DNA of 64,000 bases from Streptomyces collinus (lineage in GTDB: Bacteria; Actinomycetota; Actinomycetes; Streptomycetales; Streptomycetaceae): the NCBI RefSeq assembly GCF_031348265.1, contig NZ_CP133771.1:1550001-1614000 (forward strand), written 5' to 3'. The number at the start of each line of letters is the position of its first letter. The first letter of the stretch is position 1. Positions 1 through 10,864 of this stretch are shown piece after piece. A program made the position numbers and the translations under genes. The notes below the pieces were generated by a model. That model had not been told where the DNA came from, made no database searches, and worked only from the letters and a program-made list of their open reading frames with translations.

Positions 1-726
1 GGCGAGCGCCCCGCGCCCGGAGGCCAGCGTCGCGGCGACGGCCCGGGCCAGCTCATCGCTCCACTGCGGCCCGGGCAGCGCGTTCCACACGGCCCGGGGC
101 GCTCCACCCGAGGCCAGCGACGCCAGGAAGGCCGCTCCCCGCTCGTAGCGCTGCCAGGATGCCGCCTCGGGCGCGGGGGGCGGTGGCAGCGGCTGTGGGG
201 AGGGCCGCTGCTCGGCTCGGGCGTTGCGCGGTGGCACGGCGAGCTGCAGGACGTCGGCGAGGCTGCCCGCGTACCGGTCGGCGACCGCCCGGGCCAGCCC
301 CAGCAGTTCCTCGCTGAGCACCTGCTCGGGCGACACGACCTGGGCGAGGGCTGCCAGCGGCCCGGAGTAGTCGGACTCGGCCAGCCGCTCGACGAGGAAC
401 CCGTCGATCAGTCCGCCGCCCTCGCGCCGTCCGTCCCGCACGCGATGCCGCCCGGCCCCGAACCGCACGCGCACCCGCACGCCCGGCCGGGCGTCCGCGT
501 CCAGCTCCTCGGGCACGGCGTAGTCGAAGTACCGGTCGAGATGGAGGACGCCCTTGTCGACGAGGACGCGTGCGACGGGGAGCTCCTTGGCGAGCGCGGC
601 CCCCCGCCAGGTGCGCGGTTTGGCCCGGGGCGTCCTGGCCTTGCGCACGCTGTCCCGGATGAGCGCGAGCTGCTCGGGCGGCGCACCCTCGGCCCCGCCG
701 CCCGCCTGTTCGTTCTCGCTGCTCAC
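1..726 (-). CDS. priA: Primosomal protein N' (PriA), 5' part; gene runs off the window's left edge
   Basis: The first 242 codons are visible, in frame from a GTG at 724-726 to base 1. PriA recognises stalled replication forks and helps reload the replicative helicase; actinobacterial members are generally regarded as having a degenerate helicase core. The visible part matches the N-terminal 3' DNA-binding region: about residues 50-92 read like the PriA segment carrying FDYAVPEEL followed by PGVRVRVRFG. An alanine/proline-rich linker follows. The helicase and zinc-binding parts lie outside the window, so nothing can be said about them. The start has only a weak purine-rich upstream stretch. 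The tRNA-like element at 781-893 lies on the same strand, 54 nt upstream of the start codon. Confidence 0.85.
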   Translation of the reverse strand, partial: MSSENEQAGGGAEGAPPEQLALIRDSVRKARTPRAKPRTWRGAALAKELPVARVLVDKGVLHLDRYFDYAVPEELDADARPGVRVRVRFGAGRHRVRDGRREGGGLIDGFLVERLAESDYSGPLAALAQVVSPEQVLSEELLGLARAVADRYAGSLADVLQLAVPPRNARAEQRPSPQPLPPPPAPEAASWQRYERGAAFLASLASGGAPRAVWNALPGPQWSDELARAVAATLASGRGALA

Positions 727-780
727 GCTTGCATTCTTACCAAACACCACTGACAGGCGGAGGCGCCCGAGGTCCCTCGT

Positions 781-893
781 GGTGACGGCGCGCACTCGCC
801 TTGGACCACTCGGCCACGCCACCGGGCACGGCCCGGCCGACGGCGGGATTCGAACCCGCGGGGGCTGCATCGAGCCCAGAAGTATCCGTCACC
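781..893 (-). ncRNA. Permuted tRNA-like element (T arm before D arm)
   Basis: Read on the minus strand (893 to 781), all parts of a class II tRNA are present except an anticodon loop, in the order 3' half then 5' half. A closing 8-bp helix (893-886 with 788-781) is followed by a variable-arm hairpin (877-862, 5 bp), a T arm (859-843, 5 bp, loop TTCGAAT), an acceptor 3' strand (842-836), a 12-nt spacer (835-824), an acceptor 5' strand (823-817), a UG linker (816-815) and a D arm (814-798) containing GAGTGG. The acceptor strands and spacer form one hairpin of 11 bp with a single bulge and a 3-nt loop. In the usual tRNA register the acceptor has 6 of 7 pairs, two of them G-U. A second possible helix (TACTT with GAGTG) sits inside the closing helix. 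No U33-containing loop or anticodon can be assigned. It could be a permuted tRNA gene, a cis-acting tRNA mimic in the priA leader, or a relic of a duplicated tRNA. Confidence 0.6.
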
Positions 894-901
894 TTCGCAC
901 C

Positions 902-917
902 GGGCGCCCCGGCGCCC
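902..917 (-). other. 7-bp GC inverted repeat just upstream of the tRNA-like element
   Basis: GGGCGCC and GGCGCCC flank a 2-nt centre and end 8 nt before the tRNA-like closing helix. It could be part of a longer precursor RNA or a simple GC palindrome. The possible -10 hexamer TACGGT lies immediately upstream at 921-926, but I see no good -35 partner. Confidence 0.35.
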
Positions 918-1005
918 TCCACCGTAGAGAGCGGCCGCCACCGTCCGCGAGCCGTTTTGAAGGCCCGCAGGGCAGAAAGGGGCCCGCGCGGGACGGGGCG
1001 GCAGG

Positions 1006-1123
1006 AGACGGGAGCGGCCCGCACACGGCGGGAGCCGGCCCCGACCAGGCCCGGAGCGCACGCGGAGACGGAAGCGGCCGCGCCAGCCGTGAGCAGGCCC
1101 CCACGAGGCCCGGAACGCACGCC
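1006..1123. repeat. Diverged 60-bp tandem duplication downstream of metK
   Basis: Two copies begin with AGACGG at 1006 and at 1066 and stay in register without gaps. Both end in a shared block of the form GGCCCGGA(G/A)CGCACGC. By eye about three quarters of positions agree. The repeats are outside any gene, between the metK terminator and the tRNA-like element. Confidence 0.6.
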
Positions 1124-1124
1124 C

Positions 1125-1156
1125 GAGGCCCGGCTCCCCGAAGGGTGCCGGGCCTC
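1125..1156 (-). terminator. metK terminator hairpin
   Basis: A perfect 10-bp stem (GAGGCCCGGC with GCCGGGCCTC) with a 12-nt loop starts 25 nt after the metK stop codon. No U-tract follows, which is usual in Streptomyces. Confidence 0.7.
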
Positions 1157-1180
1157 ACGCGATGCCCCGAGGGACGGGTC

Positions 1181-2389
1181 TTACTGCCCCGCGGCCTTGC
1201 GCAGCGCGTCCACGCGGTCCGTCCGCTCCCAGGTGAAGTCGGGCAGCTCACGGCCGAAGTGGCCGTACGCGGCGGTCTGGGAGTAGATCGGGCGGAGCAG
1301 GTCGAGGTCGCGGATGATGGCGGCCGGACGGAGGTCGAAGACCTCGTCGATCGCCCTCTCGATCTTCTCCGTTTCGATCTTGGCGGTGCCGAAGGTCTCG
1401 ACGAACAGGCCGACCGGCTCGGCCTTGCCGATCGCGTACGCGACCTGGACCTCGCAGCGGGTGGCGAGGCCCGCGGCCACGACGTTCTTCGCGACCCAGC
1501 GCATCGCGTACGCCGCGGAACGGTCGACCTTGGACGGGTCCTTGCCGGAGAACGCGCCACCGCCGTGACGGGCCATGCCGCCGTAGGTGTCGATGATGAT
1601 CTTGCGGCCGGTCAGGCCGGCGTCACCCATCGGGCCGCCGATCTCGAAACGGCCGGTCGGGTTGACCAGGAGACGGTAGTTCTCCGTGTCGAGCTTGATG
1701 CCCTCGTCCAGCAGCGCCTTGAGCTCCGGCTCGACGACGAACTCCTTGATGTCCGGAGCCAGGAGCGAGTCCAGGTCGATGTCGGAGGCGTGCTGGGAGG
1801 AGACCACCACGGTGTCCAGGCGGACCGCCTTGTCACCGTCGTACTCGATGGTGACCTGCGTCTTGCCGTCCGGGCGCAGGTAGGGGATCGTGCCGTTCTT
1901 GCGCACGTCGGACAGGCGCTTCGACAGGCGGTGCGCCAGGAAGATCGGCAGCGGCATCAGCGTCGGCGTCTCGTCCGTCGCGTAGCCGAACATCAGGCCC
2001 TGGTCGCCCGCGCCCTGCTTGTCGAGCTCGTCGTCGTCACCCTCGACACGGTTCTCGTACGCCGTGTCCACGCCCTGGGCGATGTCCGGGGACTGCGCGC
2101 CGATCGACACCGACACGCCGCAGGAGGCGCCGTCGAAGCCCTTCTTGGAGGAGTCGTAGCCGATTTCGAGGATCTTGTTCCGGACCAGCGTCGCGATGTC
2201 CGCGTACGTCTTGGTCGTGACCTCGCCGGCCACGTGCACCAGGCCGGTCGTGATCAGGGTCTCGACGGCGACCCGGGATGACGGGTCCTCGCGCAGAAGC
2301 GCGTCGAGAATGGTGTCGCTGATCTGGTCAGCGATCTTGTCGGGGTGACCCTCGGTGACGGACTCCGAGGTGAACAGACGACGGGACAC
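1181..2389 (-). CDS. metK: S-adenosylmethionine synthetase
   Basis: The product (402 aa) makes S-adenosylmethionine from methionine and ATP in the cytoplasm. The N-terminal motif TEGHPDK is at residues 12-18, and the phosphate-binding loop [19 protein letters not shown] is present further on; the length is normal for the family. The open frame continues far upstream, but homology begins at the GTG (2387-2389), which has an AGGGAG ribosome-binding site. The coaBC gene lies upstream on the same strand, separated by a 236-bp gap with its own promoter-like sequence, and a terminator follows metK. In Streptomyces SAM level is linked to antibiotic production and differentiation (general knowledge, not shown by the sequence). 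Confidence 0.97.
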   Translation of the reverse strand: MSRRLFTSESVTEGHPDKIADQISDTILDALLREDPSSRVAVETLITTGLVHVAGEVTTKTYADIATLVRNKILEIGYDSSKKGFDGASCGVSVSIGAQSPDIAQGVDTAYENRVEGDDDELDKQGAGDQGLMFGYATDETPTLMPLPIFLAHRLSKRLSDVRKNGTIPYLRPDGKTQVTIEYDGDKAVRLDTVVVSSQHASDIDLDSLLAPDIKEFVVEPELKALLDEGIKLDTENYRLLVNPTGRFEIGGPMGDAGLTGRKIIIDTYGGMARHGGGAFSGKDPSKVDRSAAYAMRWVAKNVVAAGLATRCEVQVAYAIGKAEPVGLFVETFGTAKIETEKIERAIDEVFDLRPAAIIRDLDLLRPIYSQTAAYGHFGRELPDFTWERTDRVDALRKAAGQ

Positions 2390-2625
2390 AACGCTCCCTG
2401 AGGTTGCAGCGGCTGCTGGCTGATCATTGGCGGACGGCGGGGGCTGCACCCGGCGCCGTCCGTGGAACAGTTTACGGGTCACGCTTCGGCCACGGTCCCC
2501 CCGTCTCGCCACTCGGGAGTGCTGTGACCTGCGGCACGGGCATTCTGCCCAATACCGAGTGACGTTGGCCAGAGGCGCCACGCCCGGATCCGCCCACTTT
2601 CGCGTGGTACGCGGCCCATGAGCCG
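2390..2625 (-). promoter_or_regulatory. metK upstream region with -10 hexamer and leader hairpin
   Basis: On the minus strand a TAAACT hexamer (2474-2469, TANNNT type) is followed within a few bases by a 9-bp hairpin, CGGACGGCG with CGCCGTCCG (2462-2431), and then about 40 nt to the metK GTG. A leader of roughly 75 nt is implied. No convincing -35 box is seen. The hairpin does not resemble a SAM riboswitch core. Confidence 0.4.
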
Positions 2626-3828
2626 TCAGCCCAGGCGCTCGGCCACCAGGTCCCACACGGTTTCGGCCAGGGCTTCCTTGGGTCCGTGCGCCACCGCGGT
2701 CTCGCTGCCGTCGGCGCCCAGCACGACCGCCTCGTTCTCCTCGGAACCGAAGGTTTTCCGCTCCCCCACCTCGTTCACGACCAGGAGATCGCAGCCCTTG
2801 CGCTTGAGTTTGGCGCGGCCGTTGGCCAGGACGTCGTCCGTCTCCGCGGCGAATCCGACGATCACCTGTCCGGGGCGGGCCCGGTCGGCCGAGATCTCCG
2901 CGAGAATGTCCGGATTCCGCACCAGGGTGACCGGCTCCGGCTCCTGGCCGTCCTTCTTCTTGATCTTCCCTGACGCGTAGGCCGCCGGGCGGAAGTCCGC
3001 CACCGCGGCCGCCATCACCACGGCGTCGGCCTCCGGGGCGGCCCGCAGCACCGCCTCGCGCAGCTCCACGGCGGTGCCGACCGGCACGACGTCGACGCCC
3101 GCGGGGGCCGGCAGGGTGCTGTTGGCCGCGACCAGCGTGACGCGGGCGCCGCGGGCTGCGGCGGTGCGGGCGAGGGCGTAGCCCTGCTTGCCGGAGGAGC
3201 GGTTGCCGAGGAAGCGGACGGGGTCCAGGGGCTCGCGGGTGCCGCCGGCGCTGACGACGACGTGCCGGCCCACGAGGTCGGGCTCGGTGACGCCCCGGGC
3301 CAGGACACGGCGGCAGACCTCGAAGATCTCGCCCGGGTCGGGCAGCCGGCCCTTGCCGGTGTCGACGCCGGTGAGGCGGCCGACGGCCGGTTCGATGACG
3401 AGGGCGCCGCGGCGGCGCAGCGTCGCCACGTTCTCCTGGGTGGCCGGGTGCTCCCACATCTCCGTGTGCATGGCGGGGGCGAAGACGACCGGGCAGCGGG
3501 CGGTGAGCAGGGTGTTGGTGAGGAGGTCGTCGGCGAGGCCGTGGGCCGCCTTGGCGAGCATGTCGGCGGTGGCGGGGGCGACGACGACCAGGTCGGCCCG
3601 CTGCCCGATGCGGACGTGCGGGACTTCGTGCACGTCGTCCCAGACCTCGGTGGAGACGGGGTGGCCGGAGAGCGCGGACCAGGTGGCGGCGCCGACGAAG
3701 TGCAGTGCGGACGCCGTGGGGACCACCCGCACCTCGTGGCCCGACTCCGTCAGCCGCCGCAGCAGCTCACAGGCCTTGTAGGCGGCGATGCCCCCGCTGA
3801 CCCCCAGAACGACCTTCGGCTTGTCCAC
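2626..3828 (-). CDS. coaBC: Bifunctional phosphopantothenoylcysteine decarboxylase / phosphopantothenate-cysteine ligase
   Basis: This enzyme (400 aa) carries out two steps of coenzyme A synthesis. The N-terminal flavin-dependent CoaC half begins [18 protein letters not shown] and has PAMHTEMW; the C-terminal CoaB ligase half has [12 protein letters not shown] and AAAVADFRP. The segment [16 protein letters not shown] lies where E. coli Dfp has its active-site ACGD motif, so the usual cysteine is missing. I recall the same in mycobacterial CoaBC, so this looks like an actinobacterial feature and not damage. The start is the GTG at 3826-3828 behind GGGGAG, not the longer open frame. It follows rpoZ, separated by that gene's terminator. 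Confidence 0.93.
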   Translation of the reverse strand: MDKPKVVLGVSGGIAAYKACELLRRLTESGHEVRVVPTASALHFVGAATWSALSGHPVSTEVWDDVHEVPHVRIGQRADLVVVAPATADMLAKAAHGLADDLLTNTLLTARCPVVFAPAMHTEMWEHPATQENVATLRRRGALVIEPAVGRLTGVDTGKGRLPDPGEIFEVCRRVLARGVTEPDLVGRHVVVSAGGTREPLDPVRFLGNRSSGKQGYALARTAAARGARVTLVAANSTLPAPAGVDVVPVGTAVELREAVLRAAPEADAVVMAAAVADFRPAAYASGKIKKKDGQEPEPVTLVRNPDILAEISADRARPGQVIVGFAAETDDVLANGRAKLKRKGCDLLVVNEVGERKTFGSEENEAVVLGADGSETAVAHGPKEALAETVWDLVAERLG

Positions 3829-3878
3829 GTCTCTCCCCGGACCTCGGCAACCGGCACACCGTACGACTCCATGACACA

Positions 3879-3913
3879 CCACAGGCCCGGCAGTCGGCCT
3901 GCCGGGCCTGTGG
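3879..3913 (-). terminator. rpoZ terminator hairpin
   Basis: A perfect 15-bp stem (CCACAGGCCCGGCAG with CTGCCGGGCCTGTGG) around a 5-nt loop starts about 30 nt after the rpoZ stop. It separates rpoZ from coaBC. Confidence 0.8.
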
Positions 3914-3942
3914 ATAAGTCAGCGTCAAGCTGTAAATCTTAC

Positions 3943-4215
3943 TTACTGCGCCGGGCCCTCGACGGCCTCGGACGTCAGGAGCCCCGCGTTGATCTCGCGG
4001 AGGGCGATCGAGAGCGGCTTCTCGTGGACGTGGGTGTCGACGAGAGGACCGACGTACTCGAGGAGGCCCTCGCCGAGCTGCGAGTAGTACGCGTTGATCT
4101 GGCGGGCACGCTTGGCCGCGTAGATCACGAGGCTGTACTTCGAGTCGGTGGCCTCGAGGAGCTCGTCGATCGGCGGGTTGATGATGCCCTCGGGCGCGGA
4201 GATGGAAGAGGACAC
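3943..4215 (-). CDS. rpoZ: RNA polymerase omega subunit
   Basis: The 90-aa product matches the omega subunit, which helps assemble and stabilise the beta' subunit of RNA polymerase. The conserved helix segment [17 protein letters not shown] is at about residues 25-41, followed by a short actinobacterial C-terminal tail. The gene lies just downstream of gmk on the same strand, the arrangement also found in many other bacteria, and ends at a strong terminator. Confidence 0.97.
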   Translation of the reverse strand: MSSSISAPEGIINPPIDELLEATDSKYSLVIYAAKRARQINAYYSQLGEGLLEYVGPLVDTHVHEKPLSIALREINAGLLTSEAVEGPAQ

Positions 4216-4283
4216 GCTCTACCTTCCGATGGATGGGAAAGAATTTGTCGGGCTGATCGGCCGACCGTAACGATCGGCGATGG

Positions 4284-4877
4284 TCACACGACGTCCATCA
4301 AGGCTAGCAGCTCGCGTGCTACGTCCTCGACGGAGGTGTTGACCAGGGTGGTGTCGAACTCCGGCTCCGCCGCGAGTTCGATCTTCGCCGCTTCGAGCCG
4401 GCGCTCGATCACCTCGGGCGGTTCGGTGCCCCGCCCGGTGAGTCGGCGCACGAGCTCCTCCCAGGAGGGAGGAGCGAGGAACACCAGCTGGGCCTCGGGC
4501 ATCGACTCGCGGACCAGGCGGGCGCCCTGCAGGTCGATCTCCAGGAGGACGGGCTCGCCGTTCTCCAGGCGCTCCTGCACGGCCGCACGCGGCGTGCCGT
4601 AGCGGTTGCCGGCGAACTCGGCCCACTCCAGCAGCTCCCCGTTGGCGATCAGCTTGTCCATCTCGTCGTCGGAGACGAAGAAGTAGTGGACTCCGTGCTG
4701 CTCGCCGGGGCGGGGCTTGCGGGTCGTCGCCGACACCGAGAGCCAGACCTCGGGGTGCTCCTTGCGCATATGAGCGACGACCGTGCTCTTGCCGACCCCG
4801 GAGGGGCCGGAGAGCACGGTCAGCCGCGGACGTACGTCCGGGGGTACGGGGGACGTCCCCCGGGGTGTTGCAGCCAT
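4284..4877 (-). CDS. gmk: Guanylate kinase
   Basis: The 197-aa product phosphorylates GMP (and dGMP) to the diphosphate. The P-loop [10 protein letters not shown] is near residues 23-32, followed by [11 protein letters not shown] and the GMP-binding region with GVHYFFVS. An in-frame TTG 18 nt further upstream could extend the protein by six residues, but the ATG at 4875-4877 gives the length and N-terminus I know from Streptomyces Gmk. Neither start has a strong ribosome-binding site. The sIHF gene is upstream and rpoZ downstream on the same strand. Confidence 0.95.
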   Translation of the reverse strand: MAATPRGTSPVPPDVRPRLTVLSGPSGVGKSTVVAHMRKEHPEVWLSVSATTRKPRPGEQHGVHYFFVSDDEMDKLIANGELLEWAEFAGNRYGTPRAAVQERLENGEPVLLEIDLQGARLVRESMPEAQLVFLAPPSWEELVRRLTGRGTEPPEVIERRLEAAKIELAAEPEFDTTLVNTSVEDVARELLALMDVV

Positions 4878-4935
4878 GCAGCGATTATCCAGCAATCGCG
4901 GAGTGCCCGGGACTCGCTTCCCCGGAGCTCCCGAT

Positions 4936-5259
4936 TCAGGAGCCGGTGCTGCCGAACTCGCGCTCCAGGGAGGCGATCTGGTTGGAACCGAGACCCCGCA
5001 CGCGGCGGCTCTCGGAGATGCCGAGTCGCTCCATGATCTGCTTGGCGCGGACCTTGCCCACGCCGGGCAGCGACTCGAGGAGGGCGGAGACCTTCATCTT
5101 GCCGATGACGTCGTTCTCCTGACCCTGCTTGATGACCTCGTGAAGGGAGGCGCCGGAGTGCTTGAGTCGATTCTTGACCTCGGCCCGCTCCCGGCGAGCC
5201 GCGGCGGCCTTTTCGAGCGCGGCTGCGCGCTGTTCAGGGGTAAGGGGCGGAAGAGCCAC
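4936..5259 (-). CDS. sihF: Actinobacterial integration host factor (sIHF / mIHF type)
   Basis: This 107-aa basic protein is the actinobacterial nucleoid-associated factor that binds DNA without sequence specificity and, in Streptomyces, affects topology, sporulation and antibiotic output. A long N-terminal charged helix ([20 protein letters not shown]) is followed by the helix-hairpin-helix-type DNA-binding segment [20 protein letters not shown]. The start is the GTG at 5257-5259 with GAGGTGA 7 nt upstream; the longer open frame has no family similarity. It sits 5' of gmk, as in other Streptomyces and in mycobacteria. It is unrelated to enterobacterial IHF. Confidence 0.95.
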   Translation of the reverse strand: MALPPLTPEQRAAALEKAAAARRERAEVKNRLKHSGASLHEVIKQGQENDVIGKMKVSALLESLPGVGKVRAKQIMERLGISESRRVRGLGSNQIASLEREFGSTGS

Positions 5260-5368
5260 GCCTACGTCACCTCGGATGTCGAACTGTCGGATACGGACCG
5301 GTGAGGAACCTAGTCGCCCCACACCTGGGGAGCCACGAGCAACACACGCTTGCCCGTTCTCTCGTCGG

Positions 5369-5397
5369 AGACTAGCGGGCAAGTCCGCCAGAGTCAG
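5369..5397 (-). promoter_or_regulatory. Candidate housekeeping promoter for the sIHF gene
   Basis: On the minus strand CTGACT (5397-5392) and TAGTCT (5374-5369) are separated by exactly 17 nt, a good match to the TTGACN / TANNNT pattern of the main Streptomyces sigma factor. It predicts a leader of about 100 nt before the sIHF start. Confidence 0.45.
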
Positions 5398-5536
5398 CGA
5401 GAACAGCGGAAAAGTCCTGGTCAGCCTTCATCTGAACGGACATTTAGGACATACTGCCCCGGATTTGAGGATGTATTCAGACTCAAGCGGCCCCCTGACC
5501 ACTCATCGGAGGTCTCGCGGTAAGGTCTGGACCGCC

Positions 5537-6382
5537 TCACGAGGGCGTCACGGCGTGCCGGATCTCCTCCGCGAAGCGCTCCGCGGCGTCACGCAGAGCG
5601 ACCGCGTCGGGACCGTGGCGTAGCACTCCCCGGCTGACGTTCGGCACGACGTTGCGCACCGCCGCACCGAAGACCCCGGGAAGATCGGCCGGCGTGGCGC
5701 CCTGGGCGCCGATGCCGGGTGCGAGGAGCGGGCCGTTGATGTCCAGGTCGTACGTCGACAGATCACCGAGGGTGGCGCCGACGACCGCGCCGAACGACCC
5801 CAGGGGCTCCTCCCCCGTGTTCTCGGCGGCCAGGTGCGCCAGCATCGTCGCTCCGACGTTCCGGCCGTCGGAGCGCACGGCGTGCTGGACCTCGCCGCCC
5901 TCCGGGTTGGACGTCAGGGCCAGTACGAAGAGTCCCGCACCGTTCTCCCGGGCCAGCGCGACGGCCGGGCTGAGCGATCCGTAGCCGAGGTACGGCGAGA
6001 CCGTCAGGGCGTCGGAGAACAGCGGCGCGTCCTTGTGCAGGAAGGACTCGGCGTAGGCGGCCATGGTCGAGCCGATGTCGCCGCGCTTGGCGTCCATGAC
6101 GACCAGTGCGCCCGCCGCGCGGGCCTCGGCGACCGACTTCTCCAGGACGGCGACGCCGCGCGAGCCGAAGCGCTCGAAGAACGCGCTCTGCGGCTTGAGC
6201 ACGGCGACCCGGTCGGCCACCGCCTCGACGACCGTGCGGCTGAACCGCTCCAGGCCCGCCACGTCGTCGTTCAGGCCCCACTCGGCGAGCAGGGAGGCGT
6301 GCGGGTCGATGCCGACGCACAGCGGGCCGCGCTCGTCCATGGCGCGGCGCAGGCGCGCGCCGAAGGGTTCGAGACCACTCAT
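5537..6382 (-). CDS. pyrF: Orotidine 5'-phosphate decarboxylase
   Basis: This 281-aa enzyme converts orotidine monophosphate to UMP, the last step of the pathway. The catalytic segment VVMDAKRGDIGST, with its Asp-Lys-x-x-Asp pattern, is near the middle, and the start CVGIDPHASLL fits the longer class 2 PyrF type found in mycobacteria and Streptomyces. The ATG overlaps the pyrD stop codon by 4 nt (ATGA), which implies translational coupling. It is the last gene of the pyr operon. Confidence 0.96.
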   Translation of the reverse strand: MSGLEPFGARLRRAMDERGPLCVGIDPHASLLAEWGLNDDVAGLERFSRTVVEAVADRVAVLKPQSAFFERFGSRGVAVLEKSVAEARAAGALVVMDAKRGDIGSTMAAYAESFLHKDAPLFSDALTVSPYLGYGSLSPAVALARENGAGLFVLALTSNPEGGEVQHAVRSDGRNVGATMLAHLAAENTGEEPLGSFGAVVGATLGDLSTYDLDINGPLLAPGIGAQGATPADLPGVFGAAVRNVVPNVSRGVLRHGPDAVALRDAAERFAEEIRHAVTPS

Positions 6383-7485
6383 GCCGTCTTCCTCACGTCG
6401 GCGCCCACCGCGTCGGCGAGCGTGGCGTAGGGGCTCGTGGCCAGGCGAGCGGCGAGCCCCTTGTGGATCGCGCGGCCCCAGAAGGGCCCCTCGTAGATGA
6501 AGGCGCTGTAGCCCTGGACCAGCGTGGCGCCGGCCAGGATGCGCTGCCAGGCGTCCTCGGCGTTCTCGATGCCGCCGACGCCCACCAGGGTGATCCGGTC
6601 GCCCACGCGCGCGTAGAGGCGCCGCAGGACCTCCAGGGAGCGGTTCTTCAGGGGCGCTCCGGACAGGCCGCCGGTCTCCTTGACCAGGGTGGGGTCTGAC
6701 TTCAGGCCGAGGCCCTCGCGCGCGATGGTGGTGTTCGTGGCGATGATCCCGTCCAGACCGAGCTCCACGGCGAGGTCGGCGACGGCGTCGACGTCCTCGT
6801 CGGCGAGGTCCGGTGCGATCTTGACGAGGAGCGGGACGCGGCGGGCCGACGCCGTGCGGTCGGCGGCCTCGCGGACGGCGCTCAGCAGGGGGCGGAGCGC
6901 CTCCGTCGCCTGGAGGTTGCGCAGGCCCGGCGTGTTCGGCGAGGAGACGTTGACGACCAGGTAGTCGGCGTACGGCGCGAGCCGCTCGGCGGACTTCACG
7001 TAGTCCGCGACGGCCTCCTTCTCGGGGACGACCTTGGTCTTGCCGATGTTCACGCCGACGACCGGCTTGAAGACCGGCGTGCGCGAGGCCAGGCGGGCGG
7101 CGACCCGGAGCGAGCCGTCGTTGTTGAAGCCCATGCGGTTGATCAGCGCCCGATCCTTGACCAGGCGGAACAGCCGCCGCTTGGGGTTGCCGGGCTGTGG
7201 CTCGCCGGTCACCGTGCCGATCTCGACGTGGTCGAAGCCGAGCATGGCCATGCCGTCGATGCCGACGGCGTTCTTGTCGAAGCCCGCGGCGAGCCCGAAG
7301 GGGCCGTGCATGCGCAGGCCCAGGGCCTCGGTGCGCAGCTCCTTGTGGCGGGGCGCGAGGGCGGCCGCGAGGAAGGTGCGCAGCACGGGCACGCGGGCGG
7401 CCAGGCGGATCCAGCGGAAGGCCAGGTGGTGGGCCTGCTCCGGGTCCAACCTCTTGAAGACGAGTCGGAAGAAGTATTTGTACAT
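6379..7485 (-). CDS. pyrD: Dihydroorotate dehydrogenase (quinone), class 2
   Basis: The 368-aa flavoprotein oxidises dihydroorotate and passes electrons to quinone at the membrane. Class 2 is shown by the N-terminal extension ([18 protein letters not shown]) and by [11 protein letters not shown], which carries the catalytic serine. The chosen ATG (7483-7485) has GAGGA just upstream. That ribosome-binding site and ATG are duplicated in tandem (7482-7519), so a second ATG 19 nt upstream opens a three-codon reading frame. A strong hairpin lies between carB and this gene. Confidence 0.95.
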   Translation of the reverse strand: MYKYFFRLVFKRLDPEQAHHLAFRWIRLAARVPVLRTFLAAALAPRHKELRTEALGLRMHGPFGLAAGFDKNAVGIDGMAMLGFDHVEIGTVTGEPQPGNPKRRLFRLVKDRALINRMGFNNDGSLRVAARLASRTPVFKPVVGVNIGKTKVVPEKEAVADYVKSAERLAPYADYLVVNVSSPNTPGLRNLQATEALRPLLSAVREAADRTASARRVPLLVKIAPDLADEDVDAVADLAVELGLDGIIATNTTIAREGLGLKSDPTLVKETGGLSGAPLKNRSLEVLRRLYARVGDRITLVGVGGIENAEDAWQRILAGATLVQGYSAFIYEGPFWGRAIHKGLAARLATSPYATLADAVGADVRKTA

Positions 7486-7519
7486 GGTGTCCTCACGAAG
7501 ACATGGCGTCCTCACGAAG
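7482..7519 (-). repeat. 19-bp tandem duplication of the pyrD ribosome-binding site and start codon
   Basis: Two copies (7482-7500 and 7501-7519) differ at one base. Each carries GTGAGGAC, then ATG. The upstream copy starts Met-Ser-Ser-stop, and its TGA lies within the ribosome-binding region of the real pyrD start. Confidence 0.85.
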
Positions 7520-7520
7520 A

Positions 7521-7546
7521 GGGGGACACCGTTTCCGGTGTCCCCC
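7521..7546 (-). terminator. Hairpin between carB and pyrD
   Basis: A perfect 10-bp stem, GGGGGACACC with GGTGTCCCCC, closes a 6-nt loop 10 nt after the carB stop. It could be a partial terminator or an RNA-stability element that lowers pyrD-pyrF expression relative to carAB. Confidence 0.6.
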
Positions 7547-7555
7547 TCGGGGCTG

Positions 7556-10856
<3,301 letters not shown>

Positions 10857-10864
<8 letters not shown>

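Larger units (their letters stand above)
727..1180. other. 454-bp gap between metK and priA
   Basis: No protein gene is supported here. From right to left along the minus strand the gap holds the metK terminator hairpin (1125-1156), a diverged 60-bp tandem duplication (1006-1123), a TANNNT hexamer (TACGGT, 926-921), a 7-bp GC hairpin (902-917) and the tRNA-like element (781-893). Translated open frames in the gap contain peptide strings typical of translated tRNA D and T arms, which is how the tRNA-derived sequence first shows itself. Confidence 0.7.

Noticed and set aside
781-893. Ordinary tRNA gene
   Set aside because: The D arm lies after the T arm in the direction of reading, and no anticodon stem-loop lies between them; a standard cloverleaf cannot be drawn in linear order.
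781-893. Permuted (two-piece) tmRNA
   Set aside because: There is no space for a tag-coding region or pseudoknots; the unit is only 113 nt and has a D arm typical of tRNA.
554-2281. 575-aa plus-strand open frame
   Set aside because: It runs antisense to metK and across the tRNA-like element; it is a high-GC shadow frame with no domain.
2390-2625. SAM riboswitch upstream of metK
   Set aside because: I found no SAM-I, SAM-II or SAM-IV type core; only one simple hairpin is seen.
1181-3457. 758-aa fused frame that extends metK into coaBC
   Set aside because: Homology to MetK starts only at the GTG at 2389; the upstream part is coaBC in another frame plus the intergenic region.
4878-4895. TTG start extending gmk by six residues
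   Set aside because: No better ribosome-binding site; the ATG fits the family N-terminus.
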